22,588 nucleotides of DNA from a virus. Below, piece after piece: positions 1 to 7,984 of the stretch. The stretch is from the IMG/VR virus record IMGVR_UViG_3300020473_001411, positions 1 to 22,588 of that record, one strand, 5' to 3'. The stretch's first letter is position 1. Every line of letters starts with the position of its first letter. The notes beneath the pieces are model-generated. The model was not told the DNA's origin and ran no database searches. It worked only from the letters and a program-made list of their open reading frames with translations. A program made the translations under genes and the position numbers.

Positions 1-86
1 CATGGTAATCCTAATCTGGGTGTAATTAGATTTATGATTACCCAGATAGGATAAAGGCTCAATGCGATCCAAAACCATTCCATCAT
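1..86 (-). CDS. Truncated small membrane protein (5' end only)
   Basis: A reading frame starts with ATG ATG at 86 and stays open for 28 codons to the window edge. The start overlaps the TGA stop of the DUF1289-like gene upstream in an ATGATG arrangement, which suggests translational coupling. The visible part begins MMEWFWIALSLYPIWVIINL and is strongly hydrophobic, so it is probably a membrane segment. No family is recognisable and the C-terminus lies outside the window. Confidence 0.5.
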   Translation of the reverse strand, partial: MMEWFWIALSLYPIWVIINLITPRLGLP

Positions 87-250
87 GTAACTCTCAATCT
101 GTCAATCACTTTTTGTCTCCATTCGTCTGTTTCTCTGGTCCATAATTTTATTTCTTCTCTCGTTCTCCCACATCCTACGCAAAATTCTTCTCCGTTGTTT
201 TTGCGTTTTACAAGTTTGCATATGCTTTTGCATGGTGACTTTACTTTCAT
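83..250 (-). CDS. DUF1289-like Cys-rich mini-protein (55 aa)
   Basis: This 55-aa protein begins MKVKSPCKSICKLVKR and continues with FCVGCGRTREEIKLW. The pattern SPCxxxC near the N-terminus, then CxGCGRTxxEIxxW, is the signature of the DUF1289 family, small Cys-rich proteins whose function is unknown and which may bind a metal or an Fe-S cluster. All four conserved cysteines (residues 7, 11, 24, 27) are present. Its ATG overlaps the TGA stop of the upstream lipoprotein gene (ATGA), and its own stop overlaps the next start. A longer frame over the same bases (102..326) is an arginine-rich shadow without family features. The family call is from the motif; the function is unknown. Confidence 0.8.
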   Translation of the reverse strand: MKVKSPCKSICKLVKRKNNGEEFCVGCGRTREEIKLWTRETDEWRQKVIDRLRVT

Positions 251-1128
251 TTTTGTAGGATAACTTGTAATGTCTGACTGTCTGCATCACAAGATTTTCC
301 AACACCACCCCAATTTCTATTTCCAATCAATGGTCTAATCGTATATCCTACGTCCGTAGATTTTAAACAAGCACAATCTCTTCTTTGTCTATCAAATGCA
401 CTCAACTCAAGACCCCAACCACATTTACCTATTGTCCAATACATACCATCACAATACAATCCATAGACCTCAAATGAAGCATTGTCTTTGTTTCGTAAGA
501 AGTCATTGATAAACGTGCTGTTTGTGCAAGTTGTCATATTATCTGGATTGCCAATTGAAATATTGTCCCATGTCTGACTTGATGCGTTATCCCAGAAATC
601 TTTGTATGTCTGTTCTTGTATCAAATTGGGAACTTGACCTCTCGTAAAATTATCAGACCAAGAAAGTATTTGAGTTTCTACGAGAATGGTTTCATTGTCA
701 ACAACTTCCTCTTCAACCACTTGACTAGGATGATCTGTATTGACAGAAACAGGAATAGTAATAGTGGTGGTTGGAGAGCTACTATATGTGACAACAAAAG
801 GGTCTGAAAATCCAGATTCATAATATATTTTTGGTTCTTCAAGTGTATAGTTTTTGTACTGAACTTCTAGGTTTACATCAACTGGCACCATAACTGTGCC
901 TGTCATACTTTTGTCTAATTCAGTAGAATCATATATGTTTTTGTAGTCATAATCTGTAACATCAATGGTGTGTTTTGAAATAACGATAGGTGATCGAATA
1001 CTTTTTTGTCGTGATTGTTCGTGACTGTATGTTAGAGATACTTTTACGTCTTCTTCTTTTTGTCCCTCACAACTAATTAAACTTGTAACGGCGATCAACA
1101 ACCCTAATATTATTTTCGTTATGGTCAT
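247..1128 (-). CDS. Phage-encoded lipoprotein with Cys-rich C-terminal domain
   Basis: This 293-aa protein starts MTITKIILGLLIAVTSLISC. A short basic N-terminus, a hydrophobic core and the lipobox L-I-S-C (residues 17-20) form a bacterial lipoprotein signal, so Cys20 is the expected lipidation site. Residues about 25-190 are rich in Thr, Ser, Val and Asp/Glu, like an extended beta or linker region. The last 100 residues hold several cysteines and aromatic motifs (YWTIGKCGWG, then RPLIGNRNWGG), suggesting a compact disulfide-bonded exported domain. The start at 1128 overlaps the end of the preceding 81-aa gene by 56 nt. I do not recognise the family. A surface lipoprotein made during infection could act in superinfection exclusion or modify the envelope, but this is inference. 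Confidence 0.75.
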   Translation of the reverse strand: MTITKIILGLLIAVTSLISCEGQKEEDVKVSLTYSHEQSRQKSIRSPIVISKHTIDVTDYDYKNIYDSTELDKSMTGTVMVPVDVNLEVQYKNYTLEEPKIYYESGFSDPFVVTYSSSPTTTITIPVSVNTDHPSQVVEEEVVDNETILVETQILSWSDNFTRGQVPNLIQEQTYKDFWDNASSQTWDNISIGNPDNMTTCTNSTFINDFLRNKDNASFEVYGLYCDGMYWTIGKCGWGLELSAFDRQRRDCACLKSTDVGYTIRPLIGNRNWGGVGKSCDADSQTLQVILQK

Positions 1129-1318
1129 GTATGAATACTTCTTTGATGGGTCCGTCTATGTTCTTGTCCCAATAGTCAAGAAACTCTGTTATTCTGGGAT
1201 ATTCTGGAATCTGGTCTTCAAATTGACATAAAAATTCATTTACTAAAGAAAGATGGTCTGGGATGTAATAAACCACCTGAACAGTTGCAGTTGTCCATTT
1301 CTTTATGATGTAGACCAT
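1073..1318 (-). CDS. Unknown 81-aa phage protein
   Basis: The protein begins MVYIIKKWTTATVQVVYYIP and ends with a charged, polar tail (HDHNENNIRVVDRRYKFN). It lies 3 nt after the XkdW-like gene and overlaps the start of the lipoprotein gene, so it belongs to the same transcript. There is no signal peptide or clear membrane segment. The alternating hydrophobic N-terminus suggests a beta-strand start. I do not recognise a family. No clear Shine-Dalgarno precedes the ATG, so its translation may be coupled to the gene upstream. Confidence 0.6.
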   Translation of the reverse strand: MVYIIKKWTTATVQVVYYIPDHLSLVNEFLCQFEDQIPEYPRITEFLDYWDKNIDGPIKEVFIHDHNENNIRVVDRRYKFN

Positions 1319-1321
1319 GAA

Positions 1322-1576
1322 TTATTTTGGTTTTGGATTTGCATCCTTGACTGCTTTTATTTTAGCAGTCATATCATCTGAAAATGCACCTTTTTTATAG
1401 AGGTCATCTAACTGGTCACCGATATCTGGGTAGCTTATTCTTCTGTCATCTCTATATTTCACTTTAAGATATTCTTGTTTTTCTTTTTCCGCTTGTGCTT
1501 CTTCAGCATCCCTGGCAGTTTCTTCTTCAGGAGTTAGATTTACCTCTAATCCATTTATGATTTTTGTTCTAGGCAT
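1322..1576 (-). CDS. XkdW-like small tail-associated protein
   Basis: This 84-aa protein has an acidic helical N-terminal half (TPEEETARDAEEAQAEKEKQ). Its C-terminal part reads YPDIGDQLDDLYKKGAFSD, then MTAKIKAVKDANPK. That pattern (YPxIGDQLDxLYxxG...IxAVKxxxPK) is typical of the XkdW-like domain found next to tail and fibre genes in many phages, often including marine T4-like phages. Its neighbour upstream is a fibre-like protein, which fits a role in tail or fibre assembly, though the exact function of the family is not established. The start has a purine-rich GGAATAAAAG before the ATG. Confidence 0.7.
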   Translation of the reverse strand: MPRTKIINGLEVNLTPEEETARDAEEAQAEKEKQEYLKVKYRDDRRISYPDIGDQLDDLYKKGAFSDDMTAKIKAVKDANPKPK

Positions 1577-2210
1577 CTTTTATTCCATACATTGCAATTG
1601 ACCCTGAAGCGAAATATCCAGTTGAGTAAAAAAACTTAATTGCTGTTATTTCATCACTCGATGAATTATGATGCCAGCCACCACAAAGGTTAGTGTTAAT
1701 ATAACCAGATTCAACCCACGCACTTATTTCTCCAATTAAGGATTTTCTGTATGTAGTGCTTTGATGACCATAAAGTGTCAATTTACCTGAAATATGACCA
1801 TCGTTTCCCATATACAGCACACTACATATTGCAGAACTTGATGCATAACTATCATTATTTGTAGATGAGAGGTTAGTAAAGGCACGGGTTAATACGTAAT
1901 AATAATTTGATGTTAGGTAAGTAGTTCCATCTATTGCTACTTGACTTTTAAACTCAACATTGTCAGCTGTAGGAGTTAGACCATTCAACACAAATACAAG
2001 GTCTTTAAATGAAGAATGATTGCCTAAACTGGTAAATTCAATTGATGACGTAGTTGTTCCACTTATTGTAGCTTTTGATATAAAGTGCATCGACAAACTC
2101 GGTCCAGTAACACTACTTCCCAAAGTTGCTGTATCACCAGACAAAGTGATTGGAGCTCCAGATGCTGTTCCTGTTGCACCTGTTATCTTATCTACGTTTA
2201 AACGACTCAT
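1569..2210 (-). CDS. Short tail-fibre-like structural protein (213 aa)
   Basis: The protein begins MSRLNVDKITGATGTASGAP and continues with Ser/Thr/Gly-rich repeats. This N-terminus (LNVDKITGATGT, then PITLSGDTATLGSS) is typical of small fibre or virion-surface proteins of marine T4-like phages, which attach by the N-terminus and carry a variable beta-rich C-terminal domain. The C-terminal part holds GKLTLYGHQSTTYRKSLIGE and ends AMYGIKDA, resembling a small jelly-roll or beta-sandwich receptor-binding head. It overlaps the downstream XkdW-like gene by 8 nt and follows the dUTPase gene with a 4-nt overlap. A purine-rich AGGAAAGAA sits before the ATG. The role is inferred from composition and neighbours. 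Confidence 0.65.
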   Translation of the reverse strand: MSRLNVDKITGATGTASGAPITLSGDTATLGSSVTGPSLSMHFISKATISGTTTSSIEFTSLGNHSSFKDLVFVLNGLTPTADNVEFKSQVAIDGTTYLTSNYYYVLTRAFTNLSSTNNDSYASSSAICSVLYMGNDGHISGKLTLYGHQSTTYRKSLIGEISAWVESGYINTNLCGGWHHNSSSDEITAIKFFYSTGYFASGSIAMYGIKDA

Positions 2211-2734
2211 TTCTTTCCTGTTGAACCAAACCCACCATCACGTTCTGTTTTACGTTCTGGTCTTTCAAAAACCTCTTCTAAAATGTGAGGTTGGTCTTTG
2301 AATAATTCTGCCTGACAAATTCTTTCTTCGTGATTGATGTATTTTACATAACCACTCATGTTGAAAATCATGGCAAAAACTGGTTCTACATAATCTGAAT
2401 CTATGATACCTACATTGTTTGCAAGTGTGAGTCCTTGTTTCAATGCGAGGCTTGACCTTGGATAAAGTCGTACAGAATAACCTTTTGGAATATCAAGTAT
2501 CAATCCAGTTGGAATCAAAATTCTCTCTTTAGGATTGATCGGTACTCTTTTCAGCTTTACTACTCTCGTTACCTTCTCTGTCTCTTCAAAATCGTTTCTA
2601 TATACTGTTACTTCCGAATCTTCTTGCAGAAAAGAGTACAAATCAAAACACGCCGAACCACTAGTGGCACGATATGGATCTTTGACCTCTGGATTCAACT
2701 TGTAGTAACGTAAATCACTACTCATTGTCAGCAT
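2207..2734 (-). CDS. dut: dUTP diphosphatase (dUTPase)
   Basis: It hydrolyses dUTP to dUMP and pyrophosphate, keeping uracil out of DNA and feeding dTMP synthesis. All five motifs of the trimeric dUTPase family are visible: I ACFDL (residues 28-32), II PRSSL (92-96), III NNVGIIDSDY (106-115, with the catalytic Asp), IV ERICQAEL (137-144) and V RDGGFGSTG (165-173). At 175 aa it is longer than the usual 150 or so, because of an insert at about residues 37-65 between motif I and the next strand. ATG at 2734 is used here, with a weak GAGA upstream; ATG at 2725 is also possible. The start lies inside the end of regA, so the two genes overlap and are probably coupled. Confidence 0.95.
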   Translation of the reverse strand: MLTMSSDLRYYKLNPEVKDPYRATSGSACFDLYSFLQEDSEVTVYRNDFEETEKVTRVVKLKRVPINPKERILIPTGLILDIPKGYSVRLYPRSSLALKQGLTLANNVGIIDSDYVEPVFAMIFNMSGYVKYINHEERICQAELFKDQPHILEEVFERPERKTERDGGFGSTGKK

Positions 2735-3140
2735 CGGTTTCTCTTTTATTTCCTATATTATATTTAGGAGTCAACTCCCATTCGTCCTTTTCCTTGAAGG
2801 AAAGGATTTTTAACTGACTTAATGGGACAGTTGGTTCCTCTGTTTTTCCTGCATCTGCAAGCGAAATGAGTTCCCATTCCGCTAACAAGTTTGCAATCGT
2901 GTTTCTTCTTGCTTTGTCGTTTTCAGAAAAGTTTGATGCTTTTCCGTCAAGTGCAAATAGTTCTTTGAAATGAACTATGTAATACTTACCCTGCTTGTGC
3001 AGAATATGACATGACTGAAATAAAGTTTTATCTTTTCTTGATGCGATGCCGATACGTGTGAGGGTTTCTCTGACTTTGAGAAAATCATCAGCCTCTTTCA
3101 ATCTCACTTCAATCATGGAATCAATGATGTTTTCACTCAT
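2718..3140 (-). CDS. regA: RegA translational repressor
   Basis: This is a homologue of T4 RegA, an RNA-binding protein that blocks ribosome binding on many early phage mRNAs. The conserved core is clear: DDFLKVRETLTRIGIASRKD, then LFQSCHILHKQGKYYIVHFK, and FKEKDEWELTPKYNIGN near the C-terminus. At 140 aa it is longer than the T4 protein (122 aa). The chosen start adds 8 residues before MIEVRLKE, which aligns with the T4 start. It was kept because a good Shine-Dalgarno (AAAGGGAAAA) precedes the ATG at 3140, and the ATG overlaps the TGA of gp62. Its position just after gp62 matches T4. In T4, RegA regulates its own operon. Confidence 0.95.
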   Translation of the reverse strand: MSENIIDSMIEVRLKEADDFLKVRETLTRIGIASRKDKTLFQSCHILHKQGKYYIVHFKELFALDGKASNFSENDKARRNTIANLLAEWELISLADAGKTEEPTVPLSQLKILSFKEKDEWELTPKYNIGNKRETDADNE

Positions 3141-3525
3141 TTTTCCCTTTCAAACCACCTTTATCAGAATGTTTTCTTAATATATCCAGTTGCGAATCAT
3201 TGAGAAGTGTAGCATAATCTCTCGCTTTCGCATAACTGCATTTATAATAATCTTTTATCAATTCAAGAACTTCATTGTTCTCTCTTTTCAACCATTTACT
3301 GTATCGTTTCTTTGGTCTAATACTATTTAGAAAAAAGTCAAATTGAAGTTTTGAATCAAGGTGATTGTATTCATTCATGAGATTTGCATAAAGAACCATG
3401 TCATGACTGAAACTCAATGCACGATTTACAATGAAAGGTTTGTATTCCTTTTCAAGCTCTGGATTCTCATCAATGAGATTTTGTTTACCATGCTCAATCT
3501 GTTTGGTGAAATCAAATGGACTCAT
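3133..3525 (-). CDS. 62: Clamp loader small subunit gp62
   Basis: In T4, one gp62 joins four gp44 subunits to load the gp45 clamp at primer-template junctions. This 130-aa protein is shorter than T4 gp62 (187 aa), but the short form is usual in marine T4-like phages. Recognisable pieces are YKPFIVNRALSFSHDMVLYA, then KLQFDFFLNSIRPKKRYSKW, and a C-terminal LRKHSDKGGLKG. Position strongly supports the call, since it lies directly before regA. The ATG overlaps the TGA of the glycosyltransferase gene upstream (ATGA). In T4, gene 62 directly follows 44; here a 554-codon glycosyltransferase-like gene separates them. Confidence 0.88.
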   Translation of the reverse strand: MSPFDFTKQIEHGKQNLIDENPELEKEYKPFIVNRALSFSHDMVLYANLMNEYNHLDSKLQFDFFLNSIRPKKRYSKWLKRENNEVLELIKDYYKCSYAKARDYATLLNDSQLDILRKHSDKGGLKGKNE

Positions 3526-5186
3526 GACATAAACTCCGAAAGAGATGAACGAACTTTGGTCTTGTTGAGTTCACTATGAAACGCTTCATGTTTCTTCATG
3601 GAATGTTTAGAACCATCGTATCCTTCCAAATATTTTTCCATCTTCTTTCTTATCTCATCGTTTGGAATAAACAAACGAGTGTGACGAGAGCGTGGGTCAT
3701 CTTTAAGTCCGAACTGCAAACACCATCTGCGAATCGTTTCCCAAGAATTACCACCCTGAGCATCCACCATGATTGGATGAGTTTGATACAGAAAATCTTT
3801 CTTGTATTCCAAGTCATTGAGAATAAAATACAACCAAGGTTTGCAGAAAGAACCTTCTTTGTTTTCCTTGGTTACATTCCAACTGTTTTCCATAGCATTC
3901 ACCAAGTTTCCACGAAATACTTCATCGTGTTTGGGGATTTGATGAGAGAAGTTGTCTGGGAGATTTTGTAGTTTGTGTTGAAAATCATCCTTCGTCTTGA
4001 AATATAAAGGATAATTGTCTCCCAGAACTTCTCTCATCATCGGAGAATCGTAAACAAGAGTTGGAGTTCCTGCAAGGATTGGATCTTGAACTGAAAGATT
4101 CCAAGTTGCATACCCCTTTATCCACGCAACTGAAGCATAAGAGTTTCGCAGAAAATCAGAATATAGTTCATAAGAACCAAGAAGTGATTTTGGAACACCT
4201 TCATATGCATACTTGAATCTTCCTGGCTCAAATACTGACTCTTCGTTAGAATCATTTTCTTCTAGTTCTTCCAAAGAAGCATTCTCAACTGGCGAATATC
4301 CAGACAATGGTTTTTTTACCTTTACATCAGTCACAAAAACTTGATACTCATCTGGAAGTCCTTGCATCATCTTATGCAAACCTCTTGCACCAGTTGTTTC
4401 ATTCCAACGATGATTAAATGCAATCGCTTTGATTCCATCTGGAGCATTCCAGTATTCACCATTTGTCATTGGAAGTTCACGAGCTTTGAGAGGCATCTTT
4501 CCAATCTTACTCATGAGTGCGTTCTCATCTGGAACAAGAACATGAGGTTTCTTCTCAAAGTTAGAGAGAAGATACTTCGTGCTAGCATCAGAATGAAAGA
4601 AGATTTTACTGCACCTGTCAATCGCTTCAAACTGACGAAAGAATGTTGGTGGAAAGGATGGTGCAGGACTTGATGCATTACAATCAACCCAATGAAAGAA
4701 ACACATGGAATCGGTGTTATTCATACCATATCGTAATGATAACAGATTCCACAAAACATTTGTAAGTATCTCTGGTTGATGACAGAAGACAAAATCAATA
4801 TCAATGGATGAAGTGTGAAGTGTTACAAACTCACCAGGGCGAAACTCCACTTTCTGTCTACCAGAAAAGATACGACAAAATGTTTTACCATCAAAGTTAG
4901 CACGATTCTGCATAACGGATTGTGGATACGGAAACGGAATAATGGTTACATTGTCCATAGAATACAATGGGTCTGAAGGAGACAATGTATTCAGTTCAGG
5001 AATCAAGATGTAATGATGACAAATAGGCAGAAAATGAACTGTATCCATCATCACTTTCCAATTTGAGCATCTCTCTACTTCATACTTGCGACCTTTCCAA
5101 CGAACAGGAGAAGCCACGTGTAGAATACGTTTACCAAAGATTGAAACACCAGAATAATCTTTGTGAAATTGTGTCATTTCCATCAT
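3522..5186 (-). CDS. GT-B-like glycosyltransferase inserted between gp44 and gp62
   Basis: This 554-aa protein looks like a two-domain GT-B glycosyltransferase. The N-terminal half has Rossmann-type strands (KRILHVASPVRWKG near residues 19-32, DFVFCHQPEILTN near 131-143, KIFFHSDASTKYL near 194-206). The C-terminal half starts with IAFNHRWNETTGARG (255-269) and has a donor-binding-like stretch, VQDPILAGTPTLVYDSPMM (366-384). An acidic linker lies near residues 301-320. The substrate is unknown; sugars on phage DNA, virion or host surface are possible. It overlaps gp44 by 4 nt and gp62 by 4 nt, so it is embedded in the replisome operon and would be co-expressed with it. The fold assignment is from pattern only. 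Confidence 0.7.
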   Translation of the reverse strand: MMEMTQFHKDYSGVSIFGKRILHVASPVRWKGRKYEVERCSNWKVMMDTVHFLPICHHYILIPELNTLSPSDPLYSMDNVTIIPFPYPQSVMQNRANFDGKTFCRIFSGRQKVEFRPGEFVTLHTSSIDIDFVFCHQPEILTNVLWNLLSLRYGMNNTDSMCFFHWVDCNASSPAPSFPPTFFRQFEAIDRCSKIFFHSDASTKYLLSNFEKKPHVLVPDENALMSKIGKMPLKARELPMTNGEYWNAPDGIKAIAFNHRWNETTGARGLHKMMQGLPDEYQVFVTDVKVKKPLSGYSPVENASLEELEENDSNEESVFEPGRFKYAYEGVPKSLLGSYELYSDFLRNSYASVAWIKGYATWNLSVQDPILAGTPTLVYDSPMMREVLGDNYPLYFKTKDDFQHKLQNLPDNFSHQIPKHDEVFRGNLVNAMENSWNVTKENKEGSFCKPWLYFILNDLEYKKDFLYQTHPIMVDAQGGNSWETIRRWCLQFGLKDDPRSRHTRLFIPNDEIRKKMEKYLEGYDGSKHSMKKHEAFHSELNKTKVRSSLSEFMS

Positions 5187-6124
5187 ACGAACTCACATTC
5201 TGCCATCAACTCAACAAGACAGGCGACAAGGTTAATCTCTTGGTCTGCAACAAAAGCAGATTTATATTGATACTCTGCAATTGTCAGGACCGCTTGTGGA
5301 ATGGAACCTTTATCCACTACATTATATAGCTCATCGTAGATTTTACGATAGACAGTTGCAGGGTCATTATCTACGTTTGCAACAACCCACTGTCTCATCT
5401 TGGAAAAGTTTTTCTCACGCAACGAATCTATCAACTCTCTGAGATTCATTTCCTTGATGTTAGCAAGAACACCAGAATTTATTTCACCAGAAGTTGAGTA
5501 TCTTTGCAACTCGTTTAGCACTCTGCGAAAATCTGGAAAGTGCTTAAGAACAAGTTTTGCAATTACCTCTTTATCGTAATCAATAGATTCATCTGAAAGA
5601 ATACCTTCCACTCTTTTCATGAAACGAGCTGCGATGACTTGTTTCTCTCCATTTTTCAAAGAGAAGTCAATCACAGCACAACGAGAATGAATCGGTTCTA
5701 TGATACGATTTTTGTAATTACAAGTGAAGATAAAAGAACAGTTATCCGCAAATCGTTCTGTGAAGTTTCTCATCGCTGGTTGAACAGAGTCAGCATTCAT
5801 GTAATCTGCTTCGTCTATGATTACAACCTTACGACTACCAGACAATGAGATTGTAGAACAGAATTGTGTCAACTTTGTTCTGAGAGTGTCAATCATTCTA
5901 CCTTCATCAGAACCATTGATGATAAGATAGTCCGCTTGTGTCTCATTACAAATAGCACGAGCAGCAGTTGTTTTACCAATACCAGATGTTCCAGTAAACA
6001 TCATGTTTGGTATTTTGTTTTGACTGACTACATCACGTAAAGTTTTTTTGATTGATTCAGGAAGAATACAATCTTCAATAGTTCTCGGCCGATATTTCTC
6101 GACCCATAACAAAGATTCTGACAT
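5183..6124 (-). CDS. 44: Clamp loader ATPase subunit gp44
   Basis: This AAA+ ATPase drives loading of the gp45 sliding clamp. The sequence opens LWVEKYRPRTIEDCILPE, the standard RFC/gp44 N-terminus. Walker A is GTSGIGKT (residues 45-52), Walker B is VVIIDEAD (100-107), sensor 1 lies near FTCNYKNR (133-140), and the SRC arginine-finger motif is at 147-149. The 313-aa length is close to T4 gp44 (319 aa). A Shine-Dalgarno AAGG lies 7 nt before the ATG, and only 2 nt separate the gene from the clamp stop codon, so 45 and 44 are one transcript. All catalytic residues are present. Confidence 0.97.
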   Translation of the reverse strand: MSESLLWVEKYRPRTIEDCILPESIKKTLRDVVSQNKIPNMMFTGTSGIGKTTAARAICNETQADYLIINGSDEGRMIDTLRTKLTQFCSTISLSGSRKVVIIDEADYMNADSVQPAMRNFTERFADNCSFIFTCNYKNRIIEPIHSRCAVIDFSLKNGEKQVIAARFMKRVEGILSDESIDYDKEVIAKLVLKHFPDFRRVLNELQRYSTSGEINSGVLANIKEMNLRELIDSLREKNFSKMRQWVVANVDNDPATVYRKIYDELYNVVDKGSIPQAVLTIAEYQYKSAFVADQEINLVACLVELMAECEFV

Positions 6125-6126
6125 GA

Positions 6127-6798
6127 TTACCCTTCATATGTGGAGTTCTGCTCGAGAGCAATCCAATATTCAAGGGAATCCGATTTTCTTTTAAAATGTG
6201 ATATTCTTTTAGAAGAAAGTTCTATATCGTAACTTCCTTCCATGACTTTGTTAAGGTTTTCTGTTTTGAAAACCATTCTGAATTTTTTGTCAGTCACTCC
6301 AACTTTGATAGAGAATATATCAGAACTGACATTACCAGTATCAGAAACGACCAAACGAATTGCTGTGCCATCGCCTTCTACCACTATCTCTGGTAAACTA
6401 AGAGTATTGGCTGCATTGACAACTTGTTTGAAGTCATCTGTTTCAAGTGTGAAATTAATTTCCGCCATTGGGAAACTTATCTCCTTTTCTGGTGGAGTTT
6501 GAAACATAGAACTACTTCCACAATACCGATATTCGGCATATCTTTTACCATCTGAAATTTTAACTGAATTTTCACCAAACTCAAGTTCAGGGCTATCAAA
6601 TAAATTGATAGTTCCAAGGAATCTATTCAACTCATAGATTGGAAAATTTCTTGGGAAGTTCTCTGTAATCTTGACAGAGGCTAGAATTGTATTCAAGGGA
6701 GATACAGTTTTGAGTGTATCACCTTCACGAAATTCTAAACTTTGATTGATTGTTGCGTAGTTCTTGAGGAACGTTACTGTACTTTCACTTAATTTCAT
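6127..6798 (-). CDS. 45: DNA polymerase sliding clamp gp45
   Basis: This is the trimeric processivity clamp of T4-like phages. In T4 it also acts in late transcription as a mobile activator that contacts RNA polymerase through gp33 and gp55. The 223-aa length matches T4 gp45 (228 aa). The order clamp, gp44, gp62, regA confirms the assignment, since clamp sequences diverge quickly. The start at 6798 (MKLSESTVTFLKN) is preferred over an upstream frame start at 6810 because GGAG lies 6 nt before it. A sigma70-like promoter (6837..6865) lies just upstream inside the DUF3310-like gene. The TATAAATA late promoter at 14172 implies that the clamp-dependent late system exists in this phage. Confidence 0.93.
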   Translation of the reverse strand: MKLSESTVTFLKNYATINQSLEFREGDTLKTVSPLNTILASVKITENFPRNFPIYELNRFLGTINLFDSPELEFGENSVKISDGKRYAEYRYCGSSSMFQTPPEKEISFPMAEINFTLETDDFKQVVNAANTLSLPEIVVEGDGTAIRLVVSDTGNVSSDIFSIKVGVTDKKFRMVFKTENLNKVMEGSYDIELSSKRISHFKRKSDSLEYWIALEQNSTYEG

Positions 6799-7105
6799 TG
6801 CTATCTCCAATTAGATTATCATGTATGAATAACATTATTATGACATAGTGTGCGATCTTTGTCAAGTCCTTTCTGTTACGACCAGCTTTCTTTCCGTAAC
6901 GTTGTGCGTATTTGATAATATTGCCGATACAGAACCCCTCCCCATGTCCTGCATCAGCGATGAATTCAGTTGATTGTACTCTGTTTTGAGCATAATGAGC
7001 TGTGTATGTAGAATCAATGTGATTCTTCAGTTCTTGAATATATTGATCTTCATCAAATGCATATTCAATTTCGTTTTCTCTTGTTCTTTCTTCTTCGTTT
7101 TTCAT
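6785..7105 (-). CDS. DUF3310-like protein (T7 gp1.7-type)
   Basis: This 106-aa protein has a charged N-terminus and the core FCIGNIIKYAQRYGKKAGRN, followed by KDLTKIAHYVIIMLF. That corresponds to the DUF3310 signature (GNaiKYlxRxGkK...DLxKAxxYl) found in many phages, including T7 gp1.7, which has been reported to be a nucleotide kinase. Activity cannot be inferred from the motif alone, because there is no P-loop. The gene overlaps the end of the glycosyltransferase upstream by 41 nt and the start of the clamp gene by 14 nt. Its 3' part also carries the candidate promoter of the clamp operon. Confidence 0.72.
   Translation of the reverse strand: MKNEEERTRENEIEYAFDEDQYIQELKNHIDSTYTAHYAQNRVQSTEFIADAGHGEGFCIGNIIKYAQRYGKKAGRNRKDLTKIAHYVIIMLFIHDNLIGDSNEIK
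6837..6865 (-). promoter_or_regulatory. Candidate sigma70-type promoter for the clamp operon
   Basis: The minus strand reads TTGACA (6865-6860), 17 nt, then CATAAT (6842-6837). The -35 box is perfect and the -10 box differs at one base. It lies inside the DUF3310-like gene, about 40 nt before the clamp ATG. It lacks the A-tract and the TGTGATG start region of the main promoter family, so it is less certain. Confidence 0.45.
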
Positions 7106-7964
7106 AATTTTTCACTCTAGTTTCATTATCCATTCCATGTGATGCAAATTCAAGTTTTGCAAGGCTTCCCATTGAACCATTAAAAACATACGAACCAGTA
7201 TGTGCCAATCTCATCCAAGGACAAAGATAGATTTTGTAACCTATCTTACGAACAAATTGACAGAAGAAATAATCTTCTGACAAGTATCTGTCACTATCAT
7301 CGGAAACGTCACCAAGATATTGTTTTGAATCAATGACAGTATCAAAATAAGCATGAATATATCGGTCACCAGTGAAATGTTCTGAACGATTGTGATCTGG
7401 TTTGTAAGTGAATTGAGGAAATGCTTCACGAAAATCGTCAAACACTTGTCTTTTGATCATCATAAAACCAGTTCCAATTTCAAGAACTTCTACTGGATCA
7501 TTTACATTGATTTTCTTTGTATTCTCTACTGGATTGAAAACGTAATCACCAGTATACTCTTCCAGAATTTGTGGATCTTCATCTGCGAGTCCCATATCGA
7601 CAGCATTGCGAACCTTCTCCCAGGCGATACACTTCTTAGGATATGGTCCACCGATTATGTCTTTGTCCAAAGCTGCAAGAGTAAGAACATCTCTTGGGTC
7701 AAAATGAATGTCTGCATCAATGAACATAAGATGAGTATATTCACTTCTCAAAAACTCATCACAGAGATAGTTTCTCGCTCTTGGTATGAGAGATTCATTG
7801 AAGAGGTAAAAATACTTCAGGTCCATCTGATATTGTGCTGCGAGTGTTGAAAGGTCACAACACGCTTTTGTATACATTCCACCACACATCCCACCATACA
7901 TGGGAGTACAAACCATTATTTTTGCTTTACGTAGTTCTTCAACTGGTACTTTTATGTCTACCAT
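7065..7964 (-). CDS. GT-A family glycosyltransferase
   Basis: This 299-aa protein resembles GT-A (GT2-like) glycosyltransferases. After a first strand (KIMVCTPMYGG, residues 15-25) comes HLMFIDADIHFDP (78-90), whose D-A-D triad at 83-85 is the classic metal and nucleotide-sugar binding motif. A later acidic pair in LSEDYFFCQFVRKIGYKIY could hold the catalytic base, and RLAHTGSYVF carries a conserved-looking His. The C-terminus is very basic (KRRRKNKRKRN). Start: GGAG 7 nt before ATG. It is the first gene after the terminator closing the cobS unit, so it relies on read-through or a promoter I cannot see. Substrate unknown. Confidence 0.8.
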   Translation of the reverse strand: MVDIKVPVEELRKAKIMVCTPMYGGMCGGMYTKACCDLSTLAAQYQMDLKYFYLFNESLIPRARNYLCDEFLRSEYTHLMFIDADIHFDPRDVLTLAALDKDIIGGPYPKKCIAWEKVRNAVDMGLADEDPQILEEYTGDYVFNPVENTKKINVNDPVEVLEIGTGFMMIKRQVFDDFREAFPQFTYKPDHNRSEHFTGDRYIHAYFDTVIDSKQYLGDVSDDSDRYLSEDYFFCQFVRKIGYKIYLCPWMRLAHTGSYVFNGSMGSLAKLEFASHGMDNETRVKNYEKRRRKNKRKRN

Positions 7965-7984
7965 AATAACTCCACTTTAGGCCA

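Noticed and set aside
102-326. A 74-codon minus-strand frame rich in Arg and Lys
   Set aside because: It overlaps the lipoprotein end and the DUF1289-like gene in another frame; the latter has a full family signature and coupled start and stop.
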